Source: a bacterium | Lineage (GTDB): Bacteria > CLD3 > SB21 | Assembly: GCA_013360215.1 (NCBI GenBank) | Contig: JABWCP010000001.1 | Coordinates: 124,001-188,000 of the forward strand | Length of the DNA stretch: 64,000 nucleotides | Direction of reading: 5' to 3' | Shown here: positions 25,959-35,077 of the stretch, piece by piece | How positions within the stretch are numbered: the stretch's first letter is position 1 | Layout: each line of letters begins with the position of its first letter | Notes under the pieces: model-generated | The model's database searches: none | Seen by the model: only the letters and a program-made list of their open reading frames with translations | What the model was told of the DNA's origin: nothing | Translations under genes and position numbers: made by a program

Positions 25959-27302
25959 TTATAATAGATTACTGGCCAATTCTGCCAAGGCGCTGCGCTC
26001 CCCTTTGAGCAAATTGACATGCGCAAACAGATCCTGACCTTTCATGCGATCCACCAGATACGCCAAACCATTGGACTGTGTATCAAGATACGGTGAATCA
26101 ATTTGATAAATATCGCCGACAAATACCATTTTAGCACCTTCGCCCGCACGGGTGATAATGGTTTTTATTTCATGCGGCGTCAGGTTTTGCGCTTCATCTA
26201 CGATAAAAAATATTTTATCCAGGCTCCGCCCGCGGATATAAGCCAGCGGCGCAATGACCAATTTTTCGCGCTCAAGCATTTCAGCAATGCGTGTCACTTC
26301 GGTGCTTTCCTGAGAAAATTTATTTTTTATCACGGCTAGATTATCCCACAGCGGTTGCATATACGGATCAAGTTTTTCATGGACATCGCCCGGCAGGTAT
26401 CCGATATCCCGATTACTGAGCGGTACGACCGGTCGTGCTAAGTATATTTGACTGTAAAGCTGTCTTTGCTGCAGTGCGGCGGCCAGCGCCAGCAGCGTTT
26501 TGCCCGTACCGGCTTTACCCGTCAGCGTAACCACCGCAACCTCCGGGCGCATGAGCGCATCCAATGCAAACACCTGCTCCGCATTGCGGGGTTCGATGCC
26601 ATACGCTCGTTTTTTCTCGATACGTTCCAAACCCTGCGCCGATGGATTATAGTGTGTGAGTACGCTGCTGCTGTGATTTTTGAGAATATAGTATTCATTA
26701 GCTACCGGTTTACGCGGCAGTTTGAGATCATCGGCCGGGACGGCCTCAGTCTGTTCATAAAATCTGCGGATCACCTCGGTATTAAAATTTTCATGCGTCT
26801 GAATGCCCGTGTACAGTTCGTCCACGTTGCGAATTTTCCCGGTCTCATAATCCTCCGCCGGAATGCCAAGCGATTTGGCTTTCATCCGGAGATTGATGTC
26901 TTTGCTGATGATGATGACTTCGCGATCCGTACGCTTATGCCGTAGCTGATCCGCCAGCGCCAAAATTCGGTGATCGGGTTTATTGGTCGTAAAGGCATTA
27001 TACACGAGCTCCGAGTGCGCCTCACCGACTTCGACAAATAAACGCCCGTGGCCTTTTTTTAATTGAAGGCCTTTATTGAATAATTGTGCCTTGGATAACT
27101 TATCCATCTCGCGGATAAATTCGCGCGCCTGAAAATTGATCAGATCACTACCTTTTTTGAATTGATCAATTTCTTCCAGTACGACGATGGGTATCACGAC
27201 ATCGTGCTCTTTAAAATTATAAATGCACGTGTAGTCATACAGGATCACATTGGTGTCGAGGATAAAAAGTTTCGTTTCGGGCTTGGTTTTAGAATTCGGC
27301 AT
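25959..27302 (-). CDS. PIN-PhoH fusion ATPase (PhoH2/YlaK type)
   Basis: 447 residues. N-terminal PIN-domain ribonuclease (LFILDTNVILYD at 11-22, VVLEEIDQFKKG, further acids to about 130), a linker, and a C-terminal PhoH ATPase with Walker A TGKAGTGKTLLALAAA (about 261-276), RPVVPLSNRDIGYLPGD and Walker B FFIVDEAQNLTPHE (about 366-379). PhoH2 proteins unwind and cleave RNA in an ATP-dependent way. No antitoxin-like gene precedes it. It is 12 bases downstream of the serine hydrolase gene. Confidence 0.92.
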   Translation of the reverse strand: MPNSKTKPETKLFILDTNVILYDYTCIYNFKEHDVVIPIVVLEEIDQFKKGSDLINFQAREFIREMDKLSKAQLFNKGLQLKKGHGRLFVEVGEAHSELVYNAFTTNKPDHRILALADQLRHKRTDREVIIISKDINLRMKAKSLGIPAEDYETGKIRNVDELYTGIQTHENFNTEVIRRFYEQTEAVPADDLKLPRKPVANEYYILKNHSSSVLTHYNPSAQGLERIEKKRAYGIEPRNAEQVFALDALMRPEVAVVTLTGKAGTGKTLLALAAALQQRQLYSQIYLARPVVPLSNRDIGYLPGDVHEKLDPYMQPLWDNLAVIKNKFSQESTEVTRIAEMLEREKLVIAPLAYIRGRSLDKIFFIVDEAQNLTPHEIKTIITRAGEGAKMVFVGDIYQIDSPYLDTQSNGLAYLVDRMKGQDLFAHVNLLKGERSALAELASNLL

Positions 27303-27314
27303 AGGCTTCCTTGG

Positions 27315-28358
27315 TTAAGGGATCACGGAAGGAAGAATATCGTTGTGAATTATTTGGCGAACGGATGTCAGGACTTGATCGGATACGGTATAGTTGACAT
27401 GAGGGTCGGCGGTTGCGATCACCACGATATCCAGCGCCGGTACGACGTAGATCAACTGTCCGCCATAACCGAAGGCATAAGCCGCCGGATAATCCATAGC
27501 CTCATCCAACCACCACAGATGGCCATACGCGTGGTTATCATCCAAAACATCGGTAAAAGAAATATCCGGCCATAAATCTGAAAAAACACGCTGCCCGTCG
27601 TAACAACCACCGTCCAGATACGTCATACCGATCTTGGCCATATCCCGTGCCCGCAGATATAAACCCGTACCGCCCAAAGGAATCCCCTGCGGATCGGCCT
27701 GCCAATGCATCGAATCAATTCCAAGCTTCGAAAAAAATTTATTCCTAGACCATGATATTAATTTATTATCGGTACGATCTGACAATATACCCGAGATAAT
27801 ATGCGGCACGGCCGAACTGTAGTTAAAAACACGCCCCGGCACGGTATCCATCGGGAGGTGTACTGCGAATGAAACATAATTCCCATACAAGCGATCGGCG
27901 ACTTCATTCCACGCATATCCCGCAGACATCGTCAGGAGATGTTTCAATGTGATTTGCCGTGCACGGTTATCGCTGATATCTTCATAATATTTTGGGAAAT
28001 ACCGGCTGAGTTTATCGGAAACATTGTGGATGGTATGATCATACAGCGCAACACCGGTCAAAGCACCGACGATGCTTTTGGTAACCGAACGTTGTTCAAA
28101 AAATGTTGCTGAATCCGCAGACTGAAAATATTTTTCAAACACCAAGCCGTTTCCCCGCACGACCAATAAAGCGTAGAGTGTTTCGATCGCGGATGCATGG
28201 CTGTTCCACACATTGACGCTTGTAGAATCCATTCTCGCCTCCGCAAAAGATATACGGCGCAAAGCGGCCGTTTCATCGCACGGCGGTTCCTGCAGGTCAT
28301 TGCTACGACAGGAGGTAAATAATAGAAAAAATGTAAGAAGTTTCCTAAGTTCTCTCAT
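27315..28358 (-). CDS. Serine hydrolase of the beta-lactamase/class C PBP family, lipoprotein
   Basis: 347 residues from the ATG at 28358 (AGGGTG just upstream); a TTG five codons earlier is the alternative. The lipobox is FTSC after FFLL, so it is probably anchored in the envelope. Catalytic SxxK is SVTK in EQRSVTKSIVGAL; YSS in FNYSSAVPHIISGIL is the Tyr-containing second motif. Such proteins are esterases, peptidases or beta-lactamases acting in the periplasm; substrate unknown. Confidence 0.82.
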   Translation of the reverse strand: MRELRKLLTFFLLFTSCRSNDLQEPPCDETAALRRISFAEARMDSTSVNVWNSHASAIETLYALLVVRGNGLVFEKYFQSADSATFFEQRSVTKSIVGALTGVALYDHTIHNVSDKLSRYFPKYYEDISDNRARQITLKHLLTMSAGYAWNEVADRLYGNYVSFAVHLPMDTVPGRVFNYSSAVPHIISGILSDRTDNKLISWSRNKFFSKLGIDSMHWQADPQGIPLGGTGLYLRARDMAKIGMTYLDGGCYDGQRVFSDLWPDISFTDVLDDNHAYGHLWWLDEAMDYPAAYAFGYGGQLIYVVPALDIVVIATADPHVNYTVSDQVLTSVRQIIHNDILPSVIP

Positions 28359-28396
28359 ACACCCTACGCTCAAACATTAAAATTCACGTTGAATTT

Positions 28397-30277
28397 CTAT
28401 TTATCTAATAATTTTATGATAGCGTCAAGAAAATCAAAATAATCTGGGTGTATATCAGAATACTTTAGTTCATCAAAAAGGGTATCTTTAAATTCATTCA
28501 CAAATTCTTCAGAATCATCTTTACTTATATCATTTTGATTTAACCAAAGTTTCAATGCGAATATTTTACCTTTTGAGTGATTACTAAATTCTTTTTTTTT
28601 CTTAAAACCCTTTTTTGAAATTAAATTTTCTAAGGTCTTTTGAAAGTATTCATCTTTTATAAAGTCCTCACTGGTAACGGCTTGAACCGTTTTGAATAAT
28701 TCATCGTATCTTTTCCAAACTCCGTAGACTCTTTCCTTTTGAAACTCCTTTTGTCTTGAAACAGCAGCCTCATCAGCATCGCTAATAATCAGACACTCTC
28801 GTCTTGCAAGTTCCATTAATGGTGTGATCATTTTTATTGATGAAACACCTTTTGCATGAGTAACACCAATTCCTTCAAAAAACTCTTTTTGAGTTTTGTG
28901 CGATTTACTACTTAGTGCAGTTTTAAATAATTTTTTGTCTTTCCAGCCTTCAAAAATAATATTCTTTTTTTTAAGAACCTCGTACACAGAAAACCCGAGT
29001 GCTCTATATATCAACTCTTCGTCTTTGAAGTTAGAATCGTTCGCAATACTTATATTGGTTACTTCATTTTCTTTTTTTACAATTAAATGCCTCTCAATGT
29101 TTTCATTATCTATCATAAAAATGGAGTGCGTTGATGCAAACACATAATTATTATTTTTTGAAATCCTAATTAACTCATCCCTCAAGTAACGAGTTCCCGA
29201 TGGGTGTAATCCAGTATCTGGCTCATCAAACAATAACAATGAATTAATTAAGCTTTGATTTTTTGCGCTTATCGAAACAGTCAAAAGAAATGAAACAAAT
29301 CTTTTAAATCCATCACTTCGCATAGCTAGTGGAAAACTATTTTTTTCCGAAACAGCTATCCGGATATTTGTCCCATCAGGTTCTAATAAAAATTCAACCT
29401 TATCATATTCCTTCCATATATTTTGGAATAACTCCGTAGTATGGTAAGCAACACTTTTAAGAAGATTCTTCAAACCAGTTGACGATTTTTCTCTGGCAGT
29501 TGCAATTGCGACATCAATATCGCTTACTCCTGCAAGTTTAAACATGTTTTTTAGAGGAATGCATATTTCTGGATTAGTTGCGAACCTATTAAGGTCAACT
29601 TCCGATGGAAGTAAATTTTTTTCATCATACTCCCATAATATTACTTCTGGTAGATTTTCCTCTATAACACTTATGGCGCAGTCTCTAAGTAGTAGTAGGA
29701 TATCTTCAATTTTAGCGTCCTCCCAATCATCATCTTGCAGTGACGATGTATCATAAATAAATGATTTGCCTTCAAATCCTGAGGGTGTTTTTGATCCTTT
29801 CTTTATTTTTTTCCATCCTTTTTCTAATATTATACCTGCTGTATTAGACCTTAGAGCTGAAAATTTTTGTTCTTTACCTATATTAATACGAAAGACTGCT
29901 TCGCAATAGTTTCTTAAAAAGTCTTTAAATAAAACTATTTCTTCAGTTTTACTTTTTTTTAGTAAATTAAATTCACCTGTAATACTGAATAAACTGTTGA
30001 TAAAAGCTGATTCTATTTGAATGTATTCATCATCCGTGAATTCAAATACAAATCTTATAAATGACTCATCCCCTTTTACCGGTTCTTCATTTGGCAGAGC
30101 CTCTCGAATATCTGTTTTTTTGGGCTCTTTATCTTTCGAAAGTAATGACAACGCGCTAAGAACATTAGATTTTCCACTTTCATTTATCCCTACCAAAAAA
30201 TAACAATTTTTTGAAAGGTCTATTTTCAGATTTTTGATTGACCTAAAATTCTCAATTTGCACATAGTTTAAAACCAT
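28397..30277 (-). CDS. OLD-family ATP-dependent endonuclease (AAA ATPase + TOPRIM)
   Basis: 626 residues from the ATG at 30277 (GAGGGA six bases upstream; a 23-residue longer frame has no ribosome site). ABC/RecF-like ATPase: Walker A GINESGKSN (about 29-37), Walker B LLFDEPDTGLHP (about 345-356), H-loop ASTHS. The C-terminal TOPRIM has the Glu in FEGWKD (about 440) and the DxD in ISDADE (about 498-503). This is the architecture of OLD nucleases and GajA; no UvrD-like GajB helicase is adjacent, so a stand-alone class is likely. It is clearly more AT-rich than its neighbours, suggesting transfer. An anti-phage role is inferred. Confidence 0.82.
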   Translation of the reverse strand: MVLNYVQIENFRSIKNLKIDLSKNCYFLVGINESGKSNVLSALSLLSKDKEPKKTDIREALPNEEPVKGDESFIRFVFEFTDDEYIQIESAFINSLFSITGEFNLLKKSKTEEIVLFKDFLRNYCEAVFRINIGKEQKFSALRSNTAGIILEKGWKKIKKGSKTPSGFEGKSFIYDTSSLQDDDWEDAKIEDILLLLRDCAISVIEENLPEVILWEYDEKNLLPSEVDLNRFATNPEICIPLKNMFKLAGVSDIDVAIATAREKSSTGLKNLLKSVAYHTTELFQNIWKEYDKVEFLLEPDGTNIRIAVSEKNSFPLAMRSDGFKRFVSFLLTVSISAKNQSLINSLLLFDEPDTGLHPSGTRYLRDELIRISKNNNYVFASTHSIFMIDNENIERHLIVKKENEVTNISIANDSNFKDEELIYRALGFSVYEVLKKKNIIFEGWKDKKLFKTALSSKSHKTQKEFFEGIGVTHAKGVSSIKMITPLMELARRECLIISDADEAAVSRQKEFQKERVYGVWKRYDELFKTVQAVTSEDFIKDEYFQKTLENLISKKGFKKKKEFSNHSKGKIFALKLWLNQNDISKDDSEEFVNEFKDTLFDELKYSDIHPDYFDFLDAIIKLLDK

Positions 30278-30297
30278 AGTATTTCCCTCAAAAATAA

Positions 30298-30336
30298 AGC
30301 ACGACAATACATCCGTTACCGGATCATCATCGTGCT
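30298..30336 (-). terminator. Two-stem hairpin after nrdJ (terminator or OLD-gene leader)
   Basis: Outer stem AGCACGA / TCGTGCT and inner stem ATCCG / CGGAT form a nested hairpin; on the minus strand it is followed by TTATTTTTG. It lies 110 bases after the nrdJ stop and only 20 bases before the OLD-gene start, so it may end nrdJ transcription or attenuate read-through into the nuclease gene. Confidence 0.5.
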
Positions 30337-30445
30337 CTCTATTCATAACTCAAGGACAGTCAGCATTCAGTAGATTCGACCTTTTCTTTATAGTCGGTCA
30401 CTTCCCAAAAAACGCTGCAATTCTTTTCAAAACCATATGCCCGGA

Positions 30446-33400
30446 TTACGAGCAGCCCATACTGTTACCGCAGTTCAGACACTTGTAGCAAGCGCCGTTA
30501 CGAACCGTCATATGCCCGCATACATCGCAAGCCGGCGCATCACCCATCATTTCGCTCAGTTGTTTTTCCATCGGATTGGCTGAGGCGTCATGCGCATGAG
30601 TATCATGCGTATGGGAATGTGAAGCCGTCGGCGTTTCGTTTGTCCCCGATTGGGCAACCGGTGCCGTAGCCGTATCAATCTGCGGCGGCACATGTACGAA
30701 GTCCATACGTCCGAGATACTCCATCGCCAATACGCGGAAAATGAAGTCTATGATGGATGTCGCATTTTTAATATTGGGATGGTTTGTAAAACCGCTCGGT
30801 TCAAACCGTGTGAACGTAAACTTCTCTACAAATTTTTCAAGCGGCACACCGTACTGCAAACCCATGGAGACGGCCACGGCAAAACAGTTTAACAAACTGC
30901 GATAAGCCGCTCCTTCTTTAAACATATCGATGAATACTTCACCGATCTGACCGTCTTCGTATTCACCCGTACGGAAATAAATCTTGTGACCGCCAAGCTC
31001 AACCTCTTGGGTAAACCCGTTACGTTTGAGCGGCATCGGTTTTTTCTGGCCCCGCCGCAATTCTTTGGCCGCATGTTCGATCGCAGCTTTGACCGCAGCA
31101 TCAATTTGGGCTTTCACTTCTTCCGCACTTTGTCCGGCCTCAGACTCCGTCGACAGGCCTTTGCTGCTCAGCGGTTGGGAAAATTTGGATCCGTCGCGAT
31201 ACAGCGCTACGGCTTTCAGCCCGAGCTTCCAGCCTTCGAAGTAGATTTTCTCGATATCTTTGACGCTGGCTTCGTTAGGAATATTCACTGTCTTGGAAAT
31301 CGCTCCAGACAGGAAAGGTTGCGCGGCGGACATCATCTTGATATGTCCCATCGGGTCAATAAACCGTTTACCGATACCGCATTTATTGGCACAATCAAAT
31401 ACGGCCAAATGTTCCTCTTTGAGTAAATGCGTGCCTTCGACCGTTTGCGCGCCACCGATATAGATCACCGCACGGGAGATCTGTTCGCCGCTGAGGCCTT
31501 TGGTTTTGAGGCTTTTGATATTGATATGCGGCGTCCACTCATCAAGCGATTTGTTTTTCTGTACGTAGGCTTCGGCTTCAGCGATCTCCGCATCGGCAAA
31601 ACCCATTTGTTTCAGCTGTTCGGGATTGACGTACGGCGCCCCTTCGAACGTACCATGGCCGAGAATATATTTGATGATACCGTCAATATCATCGGCGGAG
31701 TAACCGAGATTGCGCAATGCTTGGGGGATCGAATTGTTGACGATTTTGAAATAACCGCCGCCGGCCAATTTTTTCCATTTGACGAGCGAAAATTCGGGTT
31801 CCACACCTGTCGTATCGCAGTCCATCAGCAATCCGATCGTACCGGTCGGAGCCAACACGGTAGCTTGGGCGTTGCGGTAGCCATATTTTTCGCCCATCTT
31901 GACGCAGGTATCCCAATCTTCTTGGGCCGCCTTCAGCAAGGCTTCGTCGTGACTGAATTCCGGGTTGATTTTATATGCCGCGTCACGGTGCTTATTCATT
32001 ACACGCAACATGGGTTTTTCATTTTTCTTATAACCCGCAAAAGGTCCTTTGATGGAAGCCACTTCCGCAGAACCGCGGAATCCCCATGCGTGCATGATCG
32101 CCGTGATCGCACCGGCCATCGCACGGCCTTCTTCGGAGTCGTATGCAAGCCCGTTGACCATCAGGAGCGTACCAAGGTTGGCATAACCCAAACCGAGCGG
32201 GCGGTAGTCATGACTGTTTTGCGCGATCTGCTGCGTCGGATAACTGGACATATCCACAAGGATTTCCTGCGCAATGATAAAAATGCGGCACGCTTGACGA
32301 AAACCTTCGATGTCAAACTTACCCGATTCATCGGCAAACTTCATCAGATTGATGGAAGCGAGGTTGCAGGCGGAGTCATCAAGGAACATGTATTCCGAGC
32401 AGGGATTGGATGCATGGATTTTGTCTGTATTGGGACACGTATGCCAATCATTGATCGTATCATCAAACTGTACGCCCGGGTCGGCGCATGCCCAGGCCGC
32501 ATAAGCGATTTGCTCATACAAGTTGCGCGCGTCGTGGGTTTCCACCGTTTTACCAGTGGTGCGTGCGATGGTATCCCATTTGCCGTTTTCCAAAACGGCA
32601 TTCATAAATTTATCGCTGATACGTACGGAATTATTGGAGTTCTGTCCGGACACCGTCTGATACGCTTCGCCGTTGAAATCGGATTCGTATCCGGCGTCAA
32701 TTAACGCTTTGACTTTTTTCTCTTCTTTCACTTTCCAGTTGATAAAATCTACGATTTCAGGATGATCCATATCAAGACAGACCATCTTTGCCGCACGGCG
32801 CGTCGTGCCGCCGGACTTGGTAGCACCGGCACCGCGATCCAAAACAGTCAGAAAGGACATCAAACCGGACGATGTACCCCCGCCGGATAGTTTTTCCTGC
32901 TTACCGCGCAACGAAGAAAAATTAGAACCCGTACCGGAACCGTATTTGAAAAGTTTAGCCTCGTTTTTGGCTAATTCAAAAATACCCATCAGATCGTCCG
33001 ACACGGATTGAATGAAACACGCCGAGCATTGGGGTTTGGAATACGAATCTTCCGTCATTTCGATTTTGCCGGATTGCGCATTCCAGTAAAAATTACCACC
33101 GCTGCCCTTAATCTGATATTCATGATAAAGACCGCAGTTAAACCATACCGGTGAATTGAAGGCACCTTTCTGATTCACAAGCAGGTGCGTAAGTTCCAAT
33201 TCAAAAACTTCCGCATCGGCCGACGAATCAAAATACCCCATCGCTTCGCCTTCGATGCGAATCGTATGGGCCACACGATGAACAAGTTGTTTGACGCTGA
33301 TTTCGCGTCCCGTTCCCGGCACACCAGCTTTACGGAAATATTTGGAAGCCGCGATATCCGTAGCCAACTGAGACCACTCGCGGGGTATCTCCAGATCACG

Positions 33401-33607
33401 CATTTCAAATACGACGCGACCATCGGGTTCGGTGATCACGCTGGAACGCTTTTCCCACACGATCTCATCAAATGGATGTATGTTTTCTTTGGTAAAAAAG
33501 CGATTAAATCGAAGACCCTTCGCGCCTTCATAATTAACGCCATTGAGCATCGCCGCATCCGCCTTCTTGGGAGATGCTTTTTTCACATCACGCTCTTGAA
33601 TTGCCAT
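30446..33607 (-). CDS. nrdJ: Vitamin B12-dependent (class II) ribonucleotide reductase
   Basis: 1053 residues. It reduces ribonucleotides to deoxyribonucleotides with adenosylcobalamin. Landmarks: FNSPVWFNCGLY, PQCSACFIQSV (an active-site Cys region), the finger-loop region NPCSEYMFLDDSACNLASINLM in pieces, PTGTIGLLMDCDTTG, and a C-terminal zinc-ribbon tail with CDVCG, CYKCLNCGNSMGCS. It lies alone behind its own promoter and a structured leader, and no NrdAB or NrdD is in the window. GGAG is two bases and AAGGA about 17 bases before the ATG. Confidence 0.96.
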   Translation of the reverse strand: MAIQERDVKKASPKKADAAMLNGVNYEGAKGLRFNRFFTKENIHPFDEIVWEKRSSVITEPDGRVVFEMRDLEIPREWSQLATDIAASKYFRKAGVPGTGREISVKQLVHRVAHTIRIEGEAMGYFDSSADAEVFELELTHLLVNQKGAFNSPVWFNCGLYHEYQIKGSGGNFYWNAQSGKIEMTEDSYSKPQCSACFIQSVSDDLMGIFELAKNEAKLFKYGSGTGSNFSSLRGKQEKLSGGGTSSGLMSFLTVLDRGAGATKSGGTTRRAAKMVCLDMDHPEIVDFINWKVKEEKKVKALIDAGYESDFNGEAYQTVSGQNSNNSVRISDKFMNAVLENGKWDTIARTTGKTVETHDARNLYEQIAYAAWACADPGVQFDDTINDWHTCPNTDKIHASNPCSEYMFLDDSACNLASINLMKFADESGKFDIEGFRQACRIFIIAQEILVDMSSYPTQQIAQNSHDYRPLGLGYANLGTLLMVNGLAYDSEEGRAMAGAITAIMHAWGFRGSAEVASIKGPFAGYKKNEKPMLRVMNKHRDAAYKINPEFSHDEALLKAAQEDWDTCVKMGEKYGYRNAQATVLAPTGTIGLLMDCDTTGVEPEFSLVKWKKLAGGGYFKIVNNSIPQALRNLGYSADDIDGIIKYILGHGTFEGAPYVNPEQLKQMGFADAEIAEAEAYVQKNKSLDEWTPHINIKSLKTKGLSGEQISRAVIYIGGAQTVEGTHLLKEEHLAVFDCANKCGIGKRFIDPMGHIKMMSAAQPFLSGAISKTVNIPNEASVKDIEKIYFEGWKLGLKAVALYRDGSKFSQPLSSKGLSTESEAGQSAEEVKAQIDAAVKAAIEHAAKELRRGQKKPMPLKRNGFTQEVELGGHKIYFRTGEYEDGQIGEVFIDMFKEGAAYRSLLNCFAVAVSMGLQYGVPLEKFVEKFTFTRFEPSGFTNHPNIKNATSIIDFIFRVLAMEYLGRMDFVHVPPQIDTATAPVAQSGTNETPTASHSHTHDTHAHDASANPMEKQLSEMMGDAPACDVCGHMTVRNGACYKCLNCGNSMGCS

Positions 33608-33813
33608 GGCTCCAAGATTCCTTTAGAATAAGGTTTGATAAACAGTTATAAAAAACTTATTAAAAACGTTTTTTCCTGTCTTACGAGCCGTCTGTAGAAG
33701 GGACAAAAGAACCGTAGGTCTGAATCGTCTTTTCAGACAACCTTCCCGATGTCCACCGGCCTCTCAACTCCTGTGGACGAACCGAAAGCCATGTCGCTCT
33801 CAAAAACAGGGGT
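33608..33813 (-). promoter_or_regulatory. Structured 5' leader of nrdJ (candidate regulatory RNA)
   Basis: About 206 bases from the predicted transcription start to the nrdJ ATG, GC-richer than the flanking DNA. In transcript order: stem GAGAGC/GCTTTC with a 6-base loop (33784-33801), stem GTCCAC/GTGGAC (33751-33778) and stem GTCTGAA/TTCAGAC with a 7-base loop (33718-33738). A later CAGAC at about 33690 could pair with GTCTG, giving a pseudoknot. I looked for the B12 box and core of the cobalamin riboswitch and did not find them. An nrdJ-associated RNA motif has been described in the literature; identity with it is unchecked. Confidence 0.5.
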
Positions 33814-33819
33814 AAGCAC

Positions 33820-33848
33820 ATAATAAAGTCCCACCTAAAAAAACGCAA
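33820..33848 (-). promoter_or_regulatory. nrdJ promoter
   Basis: Minus strand TTGCGT, 17-base spacer, TATTAT, placing the transcription start near 33813, at the beginning of the structured leader. Same -35 and spacing as the rpsP promoter. Confidence 0.55.
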
Positions 33849-34215
33849 GCCGAATTTTCGCATTTCAAGATAATAACAAGTTATCAACATGATAAATATT
33901 TATATTTATTAACTATAAATAATAGCAATATTGAATTGCCAACAATTTTGTTAATAAAAAATTACCAACATTATCTAAACAAAAAACGAAGTTAATTTTG
34001 AATGATTATTTATTAAGATTTTACGTGCTGTTTGTGCTCAAAAAAGGCCAAATAGCTAAAAATCTGAAGAAATCATTAGAAATCGTTATTATAAAATTCA
34101 CCATCACTCATGTAAATTATTAAAGCCATGCGTTCATTTAAAAGCCAATGATCATTATTTTATCGGAGCATCTTATCCAGCGGAGCAATAATCGTAGCGC
34201 AAGTTTAATCAATAC
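33849..34215. other. AT-rich intergenic stretch between divergent nrdJ and sdhC
   Basis: About 370 bases, strongly AT-rich, with short runs such as TTATTAACTATAAATAATAG. Open frames here lack ribosome sites and look like noise. No NrdR box, tRNA or repeat was recognised. Confidence 0.5.
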
Positions 34216-34222
34216 AATCCCC

Positions 34223-34252
34223 TTGCATTTTTTTTTTCATTCCCGTATTTTG
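34223..34252 (+). promoter_or_regulatory. Bacteroidetes-type promoter of sdhCAB
   Basis: TTG at 34223-34225, exactly 20 bases, then TATTTTG (TAnnTTG) at 34246-34252. This matches the Bacteroidetes -33 TTG / -7 TAnnTTTG pattern. The start would be about 65 bases before the sdhC ATG. Confidence 0.5.
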
Positions 34253-34323
34253 CCTTTGTTCATTCCGACAGCAATTCGTTTCTTCATAATATCATTATTT
34301 ACCACGTTTCCGGAGTTTACTAT

Positions 34324-35019
34324 ATGCAGGTTCCCTTTTCGACGCTGGTAACCTCCTCCGTCGGCAAAAAAATCATGACCGGCTTGACGGGGTTGGGTTT
34401 GTGTCTTTTTATTCTTTCTCACCTCCTCGGTAATTTTAATCTTTTTCTCGGCCCGGATGCTTTCAATCAATACACCAAAACCCTGGAGAGTTTCGGCAAA
34501 GCGCTGTATGTGATCGAAGCCTTGCTCGTTTTGGCCTTTGTAATGCACGCGGTCGTAGGCATCTCCGTATGGCAGAGCAAACGGCGCGCGCGTCCCGAAG
34601 CCTATCACAAGACGGCTTACGCCGGAGGCAACAGCAAAAAATCCTTTGCTTCGCTTTCAATGCTTTATACCGGTCTTATTATTCTTCTGTTTCTTTTTAT
34701 TCACATCAAATCGCTTAAGTTTGGACCCAATATGGCCGAAGGGTATGTCTACACCCACACAGTCACTGGCGAAAAAATGCGAGACATGTACAAACTGACG
34801 GTCGAACACTTTAAAAACCCGTTTTATGCGTTCGGTTATGCGTTGGTAATGCTGCTCCTTGGCGTCCACCTCCGGCATGGATTTTGGAGCGCCTTCCAAT
34901 CGCTGGGCCTTACGCATCAGCGTTTGAAGCCGCTTATTTTTTCGGTGGGAATTCTTTTTGCCTCAGCGATGGCGTTGGGCTTTTTTGTGCTCCCGCTGTG
35001 GATTTATTTTTCACGGTAG
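34324..35019 (+). CDS. sdhC: Succinate dehydrogenase/fumarate reductase cytochrome b subunit
   Basis: 231 residues with five membrane helices, the Bacteroidetes/epsilon-type single membrane anchor that carries two haems b. Landmarks: KKIMTGLTGLGLCLFILSHLLGN (pieces; His in SHLLGN is a likely haem ligand), ALLVLAFVMHAVVGI (His), ILLFLFIHIKSL (His) and LLLGVHLRHGFWSAFQSLG (His). It passes electrons between the quinone pool and SdhB. First of three genes. Confidence 0.92.
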   Translation: MQVPFSTLVTSSVGKKIMTGLTGLGLCLFILSHLLGNFNLFLGPDAFNQYTKTLESFGKALYVIEALLVLAFVMHAVVGISVWQSKRRARPEAYHKTAYAGGNSKKSFASLSMLYTGLIILLFLFIHIKSLKFGPNMAEGYVYTHTVTGEKMRDMYKLTVEHFKNPFYAFGYALVMLLLGVHLRHGFWSAFQSLGLTHQRLKPLIFSVGILFASAMALGFFVLPLWIYFSR

Positions 35020-35077
35020 GACATGCTTTACGATAATATCTGCATCCTAATGACTATATAAGCTTACGAGGATACTC

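Noticed and set aside
26448-26945. 165-codon plus-strand frame inside the PIN-PhoH gene
   Set aside because: Antisense shadow; the minus-strand frame carries complete Walker and PIN motifs.
28397-30277. Gabija or PARIS-type two-gene defence system
   Set aside because: Only the ATPase-TOPRIM gene is present; neither a UvrD-like helicase nor a second effector gene flanks it.
30278-30346. 23-residue N-terminal extension of the OLD nuclease
   Set aside because: It would be read through the hairpin at 30298-30336, has no ribosome site, and the ATG at 30277 follows GAGGGA and begins the conserved ATPase.
31427-32704. 425-codon plus-strand open frame opposite nrdJ
   Set aside because: It lies wholly within the well-supported nrdJ gene, has no ribosome site and a low-complexity Arg/His/Phe-rich product typical of an antisense shadow.
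33608-33850. Cobalamin riboswitch upstream of nrdJ
   Set aside because: The leader is structured, but the conserved cobalamin-aptamer core and B12-box sequences could not be found by eye, so it is reported only as an unclassified leader.
34148-34351. 67-codon frame ahead of sdhC
   Set aside because: AT-rich, covers the sdhC promoter and start, and has no ribosome site or recognisable sequence.
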